From assembly GCA_944372275.1 (NCBI GenBank), contig CALVYO010000079.1, forward strand, positions 1 through 5,989: a DNA stretch of 5,989 nt. The letters run 5' to 3'. Shown in pieces: positions 1-5,024 of the stretch. The position numbers were made by a program, and so were the translations under genes. Numbering within the stretch: the first letter of the stretch is position 1; each line of letters begins with the position of its first letter. The stretch comes from an uncultured Bacilli bacterium. Lineage in GTDB: Bacteria; Bacillota_I; Bacilli_A; RF39; UBA660. A model generated the notes under the pieces. That model searched no databases, was not told where the DNA came from, and saw only the letters and a program-made list of their open reading frames with translations.

Positions 1-44
1 TTTTACTCTATTTTTAATTTATTTTAAGAATGGAGGTGATTTCT

Positions 45-131
45 ATGAATATAAAATTTATAGAAAGGAATTTAAATACAATTAATTGTAGCATTTGCTA
101 TGATTGTTCTTTACACAATCCTAGTCCTTAA
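45..131 (+). CDS. Possible 28-aa cysteine-containing peptide
   Basis: A short open frame of 28 codons ends in TAA. It is supported mainly by its ribosome binding site, a nearly full anti-16S match (GGAGGTGAT, 32-40) with GGAGG eight bases before the ATG, which is the best such site in the window. The peptide has a basic/hydrophobic N-terminal half and a cluster of three cysteines at residues 15, 18 and 21 (C-x2-C-x2-C, CSICYDC), followed by a short HNPSP tail. It has no clear signal peptide or membrane segment. A 6-bp hairpin (124-141) overlaps the stop and a stronger terminator-like hairpin lies at 153-183, so the frame would be the last or only gene of a short transcript. I do not recognise it. 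It could be a small metal-binding peptide, a precursor of a modified peptide, a regulatory leader, or chance. The window edge hides its promoter and any left-hand partner. Confidence 0.45.
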   Translation: MNIKFIERNLNTINCSICYDCSLHNPSP

Positions 132-141
132 AAGCAAGGAC
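124..141. other. Small hairpin over the stop of the peptide ORF
   Basis: GTCCTT (124-129) pairs with AAGGAC (136-141) around the six-base loop AAAAGC. The stem contains part of the TAA stop of the 28-codon frame. No U-tract follows on either strand, so it is not a terminator by itself. It could protect the 3' end or be incidental. Confidence 0.35.
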
Positions 142-152
142 AATCTTAAACG

Positions 153-183
153 AAAACACCGATTCTTCTTTGAACGGTGTTTT
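153..183. terminator. Bidirectional terminator-like hairpin
   Basis: AAAACACCG (153-161) is perfectly complementary to CGGTGTTTT (175-183), a 9-bp stem with a 13-base loop that may tighten through TTC/GAA pairing (163-165 with 172-174). A-tract and T-tract flank the GC-richer core, so it reads as an intrinsic terminator on both strands: TTTTCTC follows on plus, TTTTCGTTT on minus. On plus it would end the transcript of the small peptide gene; on minus it would end RNA started at the promoter at 275-303, and possibly read-through from the ATP-grasp gene. The U-run is short, so efficiency is uncertain. Confidence 0.7.
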
Positions 184-248
184 CTCAAACTAAACATAAA
201 TAGAGCAAACACTTAATCATCCAAATTAAATGTATCTCTTTTTTTAAT

Positions 249-266
249 ATATGAAATAATTCATAT
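249..266. repeat. Inverted repeat ATATGAA-n4-TTCATAT
   Basis: ATATGAA (249-255) and TTCATAT (260-266) form a 7-bp stem with loop ATAA. On the minus strand it sits exactly where RNA from the promoter at 275-303 would begin, so it could be a 5'-end stabilising hairpin or an operator overlapping the start site. No U-tract follows it in that direction, so it is not a terminator. Confidence 0.5.
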
Positions 267-274
267 CTATATAC

Positions 275-303
275 ATTTTACTATAAATTAATTATTTTGT
301 CAA
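275..303 (-). promoter_or_regulatory. Sigma-A-like promoter, leftward
   Basis: Read on the minus strand, TTGACA (plus 298-303) is followed after exactly 17 bases by TAAAAT (plus 275-280, five of six consensus bases). It lies 26 bases beyond the stop of the ATP-grasp gene and points away from that gene, so it does not drive it. The only things downstream in the window are the two hairpins and the antisense of the small peptide frame. Confidence 0.5.
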
Positions 304-329
304 ATATTATTTTTTTCATCGCTTATTAT

Positions 330-1301
330 TTATAACTTAATTTTCATAATTTTCTCATATTTTGGTAATATACCTATTTTATCTTTACTAAATCGTGGCT
401 TTATTTGAAATACTCCAGGGTAACTATTACCTTCAATTATACATACATCAACTTCTAAAATAGCTATATCCCAACCAACATATTTGATTTGTGGTACCTC
501 TTTAGCAGCTTCATCAACTAATTTAATGACTTTGTCAAAAAGTGGTACTTTAAAACCTAAAATTTGTTTTTTACTTATTGGATGTATACCATAAATATTG
601 TCATCTTTATCGATGGCTGGCGTTATAACGACACCTTTTTCATTTAAAAAAGCATACATTCCGCCACTCGCAAAATTATCGGTTACCTCATCATTACCTA
701 TTTTTAAAATAGATTGAAGAATATGAACCGTTTTACCGTCATAAAATGTAAAGACTCTAAGTGAATTAACAGATTTATCATATAATTCATCTAATTTTTT
801 ATTTTGGATAATTATTTCTTCTAGTAAATAATCATTATATTCTTGATGTATATTCTCACTACAATCAACTATTTTTATCCCTTTCCCACCAATACCATCT
901 ATTGGTTTAATAATAATTTTATTTTTGTTTTTTATAAATTTATTTAGTTCTTCTTTAGTAAAATTAGAATTTAAATAATCTCTTTTAAGATATTTTTTAA
1001 ATTTATTATTAAATTCATCTTTATTATCAAAAATATGACGATAGTTTTTATCATTAAAAGTTTTGACTATTTCATTATTTTTACCATTAGTTAAATAAGT
1101 TTTTCTTTGTTCATCATTCAATAAATAAAATTCAAATTCCAAATAATCATAAAATGCTGCCTGATATTTAATAGAACAGTTAATTATATCAAATAAAACA
1201 AATTTTTTATTACTAATTTTTTTAACCTTTTTAATTATTTTTATTAGATTAGTTAAACTTGTATTTCTAATTGATTCAAATAAAAATTTGTATTTTTCCA
1301 T
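330..1301 (-). CDS. ATP-grasp protein, sugar-transfer-associated type
   Basis: The 323-residue protein has the full order of ATP-grasp landmarks and resembles the 'sugar-transfer associated ATP-grasp' family (alpha-L-glutamate-ligase related). These are: a lysine and glycine-rich ATP loop at 131-141 (IKPIDGIGGKG); adenine-binding strand acids E161-E162; the family-typical SVNSLRV at 177-183; DNFASGG at 208-214; GWDIA at 276-280; and the magnesium-binding IEGNSYPG at 289-296. Key residues look intact, so it should be an active cytoplasmic ligase joining a carboxylate to an amine or similar nucleophile through an acyl phosphate. The substrate cannot be read from the sequence. Relatives often sit in cell-surface polysaccharide loci, but no glycosyltransferase is adjacent here. 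The N-terminal ~115 residues are lysine-rich and little conserved. GGTGAGG lies just before the ATG. The gene is monocistronic in this window and divergent from the gene at 1404. The family call is sound; the substrate is unknown. Confidence 0.85.
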   Translation of the reverse strand: MEKYKFLFESIRNTSLTNLIKIIKKVKKISNKKFVLFDIINCSIKYQAAFYDYLEFEFYLLNDEQRKTYLTNGKNNEIVKTFNDKNYRHIFDNKDEFNNKFKKYLKRDYLNSNFTKEELNKFIKNKNKIIIKPIDGIGGKGIKIVDCSENIHQEYNDYLLEEIIIQNKKLDELYDKSVNSLRVFTFYDGKTVHILQSILKIGNDEVTDNFASGGMYAFLNEKGVVITPAIDKDDNIYGIHPISKKQILGFKVPLFDKVIKLVDEAAKEVPQIKYVGWDIAILEVDVCIIEGNSYPGVFQIKPRFSKDKIGILPKYEKIMKIKL

Positions 1302-1318
1302 TTACCTCACCACTTAAA

Positions 1319-1347
1319 ATCATATCACTTAACTTTACATAAATCAA
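1319..1347 (-). promoter_or_regulatory. Promoter of the ATP-grasp gene
   Basis: On the minus strand TTGATT (plus 1342-1347) and TATGAT (plus 1319-1324, five of six consensus bases) are separated by exactly 17 bases. RNA would start about 10-15 bases before the GGTGAGG ribosome binding site, giving a very short leader. Confidence 0.55.
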
Positions 1348-1350
1348 TGA

Positions 1351-1387
1351 AAAAATTGTGGTATATTGTCAAAAATTGTGTTACAAT
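1351..1387. promoter_or_regulatory. Phased ATTGT repeats, possible operator
   Basis: AAAAATTGTG occurs exactly twice, at 1351-1360 and 1371-1380. Within it, ATTGTG/ATTGTC/ATTGTG lie at 1355, 1365 and 1375, one helical turn apart. The last unit also forms the inverted repeat ATTGT-GTT-ACAAT (1375-1387). The array sits between the two divergent promoters and covers the -35/-10 region of the rightward one, a place where a DNA-binding regulator could control both genes. No regulator family is identified. Confidence 0.4.
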
Positions 1388-1392
1388 ATAAT
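1366..1392 (+). promoter_or_regulatory. Promoter of the tail-anchored protein gene / ezrA
   Basis: Two overlapping -10 candidates are visible: TACAAT (1382-1387) with an upstream TG, an extended -10, and TATAAT (1387-1392). TTGTCA (1366-1371) is a possible -35 but at only 15 bases from TATAAT, so spacing is not ideal. Either choice puts the RNA start at about 1394-1399, on top of the ribosome binding site, which rules out the TTG at 1392 as a start codon. Confidence 0.5.
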
Positions 1393-1393
1393 T

Positions 1394-1400
1394 GGGTGAT
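1394..1400 (+). promoter_or_regulatory. Ribosome binding site deciding ATG 1404
   Basis: GGGTGAT pairs with the 3' part of the anti-Shine-Dalgarno sequence and ends three bases before ATG 1404, the same geometry as GGTGAT before thiI. It supports ATG 1404 over the in-frame TTG at 1392. Confidence 0.65.
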
Positions 1401-1403
1401 AGT

Positions 1404-2408
1404 ATGCTACCAAATAAGGTTATATATAAAGGAAAAGAATATGAGACGATTGGATTTATTAAGTTAAATAATGGTTCGTTTTTAATTTTAAGAAATAATG
1501 ATGATATAGTAGGATTAGATTTAAGTAAAGTAAATTTAAAATTAGATTTAAAGTTTGAAATAAAAGAAGCTACAAAAGTAGAACTTGTCTTAATTGATTT
1601 TGTAGTTGAAGCAATTAAAAAAGATATTAGAAATGGTAAATATCAAAATAAGGATGATTTGAAAAAAGATATAGTTGATTTAAATAAATATATTAATACT
1701 CATAAGGAATTATTAGGAAATATGAAACAACTTGATTTTAAAGATGATGTTGTTGATAAAACTATAACTGGCTTGTTATCTTATTTTGATGAAGTTATGA
1801 AAGATGCTCCACTTAATTTAGAAGGTATAACTAGTTTTCAAGTTGCTGGAAAAAGTTATATAAAATATAAAGATGAAAATGGTCAAGTGAAAATAATGGA
1901 TGATAATGTTGATAATAGAAATTTTGTTGAACAATTTAAGGCTAAACAAAATGAGTCTCAGTATTTTAAACAAGAAGATGGTAAAGAAAGTGCTTTAAAT
2001 ATAGCTAATGATATGAATAAATATCAAAAAACTTCTGTTGATTTAACTGATGTTGAAAATTTAGAATCTTCTAAGCAGGAAATACCTAATATGACTATGC
2101 AAAAACATGATGAAAAAGTTGATAAATCAATTGTTGGAAATATTGAAACAGGAATTTATTACGATGAAAATAATGACCAATTATTGACTGCTGAAAAAAA
2201 AGATGATGAAGTTGTAGTTGATGAAATTGTAGAAGTAACTACTGAAAAAAATAATCAAGATATTGAAAAAGCAAAAACTAAAATATTTACTTTAAATGAT
2301 AATAGAAAGCCAAATGCAGCCTTTGTCGATACATTATTACTAAGTTTTATAGTTGGATTAGTTTCTGGGATGTATTTAGTTTTCTTAATTTTGATAATTA
2401 TGTCGTAA
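1404..2408 (+). CDS. Unrecognised tail-anchored membrane protein
   Basis: The product is 334 residues from the ATG at 1404, four fewer than from the upstream TTG, which overlaps the -10 box. I do not recognise a family. Residues 5-40 look like beta-hairpins (YKGKEY...NNGSFLILR) and 55-135 look helical. A second short stretch at 146-166 resembles the first (GKSY...ENGQVKI against GKEY...NNGSFLI). Residues about 170-300 are polar, rich in D, E, K, N and Q, low in glycine and probably a flexible linker. A single strongly hydrophobic segment at about 308-333 ends the protein. Preceding arginine and lysine (RKP, 301-303) and only one residue after it fit a C-tail anchor with the bulk of the protein in the cytoplasm. 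The segment contains GLVSG (318-322), a GxxxG helix-packing motif. The gene is followed after 42 bases by ezrA with no clear terminator, suggesting co-transcription. A link to cell division is inference from that context only. Confidence 0.75.
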   Translation: MLPNKVIYKGKEYETIGFIKLNNGSFLILRNNDDIVGLDLSKVNLKLDLKFEIKEATKVELVLIDFVVEAIKKDIRNGKYQNKDDLKKDIVDLNKYINTHKELLGNMKQLDFKDDVVDKTITGLLSYFDEVMKDAPLNLEGITSFQVAGKSYIKYKDENGQVKIMDDNVDNRNFVEQFKAKQNESQYFKQEDGKESALNIANDMNKYQKTSVDLTDVENLESSKQEIPNMTMQKHDEKVDKSIVGNIETGIYYDENNDQLLTAEKKDDEVVVDEIVEVTTEKNNQDIEKAKTKIFTLNDNRKPNAAFVDTLLLSFIVGLVSGMYLVFLILIIMS

Positions 2409-2450
2409 TATGTCAATAAATATGATAAAATTATAATAAGGAGGGATAAA

Positions 2451-4157
2451 ATGGGTGTAACATTAGTGGCTGTTAGTGTTTATGTTATTACAGTAATAAT
2501 AATAGTAATAGTTTTAAACCTAATTCAAAATGCTAAAAATAAAAAATATAAATCAATTTTAGATAAATTAGAAGTAGAAAAAAATGTTATTGATAGTACG
2601 CCAATAAATTCCGAAATTTCAAAGATAAAAACATTTTTAAAAAACGATAAATTAGATTCTAATTTAAATGATTGGGAAAATAGGTTTAAAGTAATAAGAA
2701 ACTCTGAAATCCCTAAAATTACTGATATGATTTTAGAAGCTGATTATTCTTTAAAACAATTAGATTATAAGACTACTGTATTTAAAATTGCTAAACTAGA
2801 AATGGAAATATATAAAGTAAAAACAAGTACTGATATTTTATTAGATGAAATAAAAGAAATAACATCTAGTGAAGAAAGAAACAGGGCAATAATAACTAAA
2901 TTTAAAAGTGTTTATCGCGAATTATATGATAAATTTAGTTCAACTAAATCAGAATTTGGTGAAATTTCTAATTCGGTACTTTTACAATTTGAAAATATTT
3001 CTAAAAGATTTGAAGCGTTTGAAAATAGTATGGAAAACAATGATTATAATGAAGTTACAAAAATAATAAAATCAATTGATGAAATGTTAAAACATATGCA
3101 AATTGTCATCGATGAAGTACCTTCTATTGTTTTAATGGCAACTAATATAATTCCTAAAAAAATAAAAGAAATAGATGATACTTATCATGAAATGGTTAAA
3201 GAAGGTTTTCCATTAGATTATTTAAATGTTGATTATAACATTACTGAAGCCAATAAGAAATTAAATGATATAATGGATCGAACTAGAGTTTTAAATTTGG
3301 AAGATAGTTTGTTTGAATTAAAAGTATTATTAGATTATTTTGATGGCTTATTCAATGATTTTGAAAAAGAAAAAAATGATCGTAAAATTTATAATGAATT
3401 AGATGATACTTTTATGAAAAAAATTACTAAGGTTAATGATATTATTGCTGATATATTTAGTCAAATAGATGATATTAAAGCAGAATATAATTTATCAGAT
3501 GACGATATAAATTTATTAAATAGTATTAAAGAAGAATTAAAGTCTTTGACTACAGATTATGATGTTTTAAAAACTCATACTGGTAATAATACTTTCGCCT
3601 ATTCAAAATTAATTAAAGAAATCGAAACATTAACAATACGATTAAATGAAATTGAAGATAAATTAGATAATTCCTTAGATGCTTTAGGTAGTATGAAGGA
3701 AGATGAAGTAAGAGCACGTCAACAATTAGAAGAAGTAAAAACGATTTTAAGAGAATCTAAAAGTAAAATTCATGAATTTAATTTCCCAGTTATTCCTGAA
3801 TATTACTATATTCAATTAAATGAAGCATCAGATGCTATAAAAGAAATAATACGTGAATTAGATAAAAAACCGATTACAATAAGAACATTGAATACTAGGG
3901 TTGACACTGCAAGAGATTTAGTTTTAAAATTATATAGTGGTACAAAAGAATTATTAAAAACTGCTATGTTCGCTGAAATGGCAATTGTTTATGGAAATAG
4001 ATATCGTGTTTTAACAGATGAAATAAATAAAAACTTAACATATTCGGAAATGTTATTTTATAAAGGCGAATATCAAAAATCTTTAGAATTAACAATTAAT
4101 TCATTGAATAAAATAGAACCGGGAATATATAATAAATTATTAAATTTTTATAAATAG
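2451..4157 (+). CDS. ezrA: Septation ring formation regulator EzrA
   Basis: EzrA is a membrane-anchored regulator of FtsZ ring assembly and of division-site proteins in Bacilli. The 568-residue length matches the family (about 560-570). Residues 4-24 form the N-terminal membrane segment, followed by basic residues (KNKKYK), so the long C-terminal part lies in the cytoplasm. The rest is almost all helical, as expected for the spectrin-like bundles. Recognisable blocks include EISKIKTFL near 55, LLDEIKEITSSEERNR near 130, DEVPSIVLMATNIIPKKI near 223, the EVRARQQLEEVKTIL block near 420, and the C-terminal YGNRYR at 514-519, part of the region called the QNR patch. In B. subtilis EzrA, as I recall it, the residue before this stretch is glutamine; here it is V513, while N516 and R517 are kept. 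A strong AAGGAGGG precedes the ATG. The gene probably shares a transcript with the one upstream, and ends at a TAG followed by a terminator-like hairpin. Identity is confident. Confidence 0.95.
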   Translation: MGVTLVAVSVYVITVIIIVIVLNLIQNAKNKKYKSILDKLEVEKNVIDSTPINSEISKIKTFLKNDKLDSNLNDWENRFKVIRNSEIPKITDMILEADYSLKQLDYKTTVFKIAKLEMEIYKVKTSTDILLDEIKEITSSEERNRAIITKFKSVYRELYDKFSSTKSEFGEISNSVLLQFENISKRFEAFENSMENNDYNEVTKIIKSIDEMLKHMQIVIDEVPSIVLMATNIIPKKIKEIDDTYHEMVKEGFPLDYLNVDYNITEANKKLNDIMDRTRVLNLEDSLFELKVLLDYFDGLFNDFEKEKNDRKIYNELDDTFMKKITKVNDIIADIFSQIDDIKAEYNLSDDDINLLNSIKEELKSLTTDYDVLKTHTGNNTFAYSKLIKEIETLTIRLNEIEDKLDNSLDALGSMKEDEVRARQQLEEVKTILRESKSKIHEFNFPVIPEYYYIQLNEASDAIKEIIRELDKKPITIRTLNTRVDTARDLVLKLYSGTKELLKTAMFAEMAIVYGNRYRVLTDEINKNLTYSEMLFYKGEYQKSLELTINSLNKIEPGIYNKLLNFYK

Positions 4158-4171
4158 TAATTTTTATCAAT

Positions 4172-4200
4172 TTGACACATATACTAAAATGTGCTATAAT
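4172..4200 (+). promoter_or_regulatory. Perfect-consensus sigma-A promoter
   Basis: TTGACA (4172-4177), 17 bases, TATAAT (4195-4200), with TG at 4192-4193 making an extended -10. It is the strongest promoter in the window by consensus and starts only 14 bases after the ezrA stop. RNA would begin near 4206-4208, inside the left arm of the next hairpin, and would carry the 236-residue protein gene. Confidence 0.85.
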
Positions 4201-4204
4201 CTTT

Positions 4205-4229
4205 AAATGTCGTTTTAAGACATTTTTTT
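4205..4229 (+). terminator. Terminator-like hairpin overlapping the start site
   Basis: AAATGTC (4205-4211) pairs with GACATTT (4219-4225) around a 7-base loop, and the T-run continues to 4229. For RNA coming from ezrA this is a plausible, weak intrinsic terminator. For RNA from the promoter at 4172-4200 it lies at the extreme 5' end, too early for normal termination, where it would act as a 5' cap-like hairpin. AGACA (4218-4222) can instead pair with TGTCT (4229-4233), so two exclusive folds exist. Confidence 0.55.
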
Positions 4230-4241
4230 GTCTAATGAAAT

Positions 4242-4246
4242 GGAGG
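4242..4246 (+). promoter_or_regulatory. Ribosome binding site deciding ATG 4252
   Basis: GGAGG ends five bases before ATG 4252. The in-frame TTG at 4228 lies within the terminator T-run and the in-frame ATG at 4240 overlaps GGAGG and has no ribosome binding site of its own, so 4252 is the start. Confidence 0.8.
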
Positions 4247-4251
4247 AAACA

Positions 4252-4962
4252 ATGACAGATGGTAGAACAAATAAAGAACCGGTTATTAATAATTTTATGA
4301 ATGAAAATTTAATCAAAAGATTTTTATTAGAAAAAGCTTACGAAAAAGGAATAGAAATACCTACTTTTGGTGAAATACCATTTACTAATTCTTTATATGA
4401 AAAATATAAAAATGGTGAAATAATAATAAATGAATTAGAATTTGAAATTTGGCTAGAAAATTTAAAAAGAAATCATAGAAATTTTGGGAGATATTTGAAA
4501 TCAATTGGTTATTTAAAAAATGGGGATAACCTTTATGAAATTGCATCTGATGAAAAAATTAGTTCAATTAATGGAATTTGTCTAAATGCAGATAAAAATT
4601 TGATAATATCACAAACTGGTGAAGGTTGCTATAGCAAACCATATAACAAACCAATCAACGGTCATTTAGTGATAAATGGTATATATGATAACGAATTAAT
4701 ATATTTGTCAAGATTATTAAAAAACAAAGATAATTCATTTACAATTGGATATTATGGTCAAGGTGAATCATTATATACGAAAAAAGTTTTAGAGTATTAT
4801 AAACAATTACGTAAGTTTTTACCACTTTTAACAGATGAAGAATCAATTGATGTTGTTGAAGATACAATTTTTAATCGGAACAAAATTTATGTGCTAGCAC
4901 ACAAAAAAAAGCCAGTACAACGTAAACCTGTAATGGTTGTTACAAGATATTCAGAAAGATAA
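4252..4962 (+). CDS. Unrecognised 236-aa soluble protein
   Basis: The product is 236 residues from the ATG at 4252. I recognise no family and see no signal peptide or membrane segment, so it is probably cytoplasmic. Residues 15-90 look helical and charged (NENLIKRFLLEKAYEKG, then LEFEIWLENLKRNHRNFGRYL). Residues 95-150 look more strand-like, with two cysteines (C110, C126) and glycine turns (INGIC, TGEGCYSKP, INGHLVINGIY). Residues 163-192 include GYYGQGESLYTKKVLEYY, and after an acidic stretch (TDEESIDVVED, 194-204) the C-terminus is basic (AHKKKPVQRKP, 216-226), which might touch nucleic acid or membrane. It has its own perfect-consensus promoter and its own terminator, so it is a strong single-gene unit between ezrA and thiI. 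In Bacillus that slot holds a cysteine desulfurase; this protein shows no pyridoxal-phosphate enzyme features and is too short to be one. Function unknown. Confidence 0.8.
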   Translation: MTDGRTNKEPVINNFMNENLIKRFLLEKAYEKGIEIPTFGEIPFTNSLYEKYKNGEIIINELEFEIWLENLKRNHRNFGRYLKSIGYLKNGDNLYEIASDEKISSINGICLNADKNLIISQTGEGCYSKPYNKPINGHLVINGIYDNELIYLSRLLKNKDNSFTIGYYGQGESLYTKKVLEYYKQLRKFLPLLTDEESIDVVEDTIFNRNKIYVLAHKKKPVQRKPVMVVTRYSER

Positions 4963-4978
4963 TTTTTTATCTTTTTTT
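4955..4978 (+). terminator. Terminator containing the stop codon
   Basis: AAAGATAA (4955-4962) pairs perfectly with TTATCTTT (4967-4974) across a TTTT loop, followed by TTTT. The TAA stop is the inner left arm of the stem. All pairs but one are A-T, so the hairpin is weak, but position and U-run fit an intrinsic terminator separating this gene from thiI. Confidence 0.6.
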
Positions 4979-4979
4979 G

Positions 4980-5008
4980 TTGCTTTAAAAAAATTAATAA
5001 TATATAAT
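4980..5008 (+). promoter_or_regulatory. Promoter of thiI
   Basis: TATAAT (5003-5008) is exact; TTGCTT (4980-4985) is a half-match to TTGACA at 17 bases. RNA would start near 5015, at the GGTGAT (5015-5020) ribosome binding site of thiI. It starts immediately after the preceding terminator, as expected for an independent unit. Confidence 0.55.
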
Positions 5009-5024
5009 ATAACTGGTGATTTTG

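Larger units (their letters stand above)
150..268 (-). ncRNA. Candidate small RNA
   Basis: A minus-strand promoter at 275-303 would start RNA near 268. The first bases of that RNA form a 7-bp hairpin (249-266) and the terminator-like hairpin at 153-183 would end it after about 115-120 nt. Only tiny frames lie inside (an 11-codon frame near 219 and a 6-codon frame near 253), neither with a good ribosome binding site. Promoter, 5' hairpin, unpaired AT-rich middle and 3' terminator are the layout of a small RNA. It matches no RNA family that I recognise. The alternative is a leader for a leftward gene outside the window. The ends are estimates. Confidence 0.35.

Noticed and set aside
1..27. Tail of an upstream rightward gene ending at TAA 25-27
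   Set aside because: Eight open codons are too few to support a coding call; the frame may be open by chance.
23..103. 26-codon minus-strand frame opposite the small cysteine peptide
   Set aside because: It has no ribosome binding site and is a shadow of the plus-strand frame.
186..221. 11-codon minus-strand frame inside the candidate small RNA
   Set aside because: Very short and without a good ribosome binding site; better explained as non-coding.
1392..1403. TTG start adding four residues to the tail-anchored protein
   Set aside because: The TTG shares its first base with a TATAAT box and has no ribosome binding site, while GGGTGAT is correctly placed for ATG 1404.
2409..2437. Separate promoter for ezrA (TATAAT at 2432-2437)
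   Set aside because: No acceptable -35 box at 16-18 bases; in DNA this AT-rich a lone TATAAT is expected by chance. The short gap fits co-transcription.
4228..4251. TTG start adding eight residues to the 236-aa protein
   Set aside because: It lies in the T-run of a terminator-like hairpin, and GGAGG at 4242-4246 fits only the ATG at 4252.
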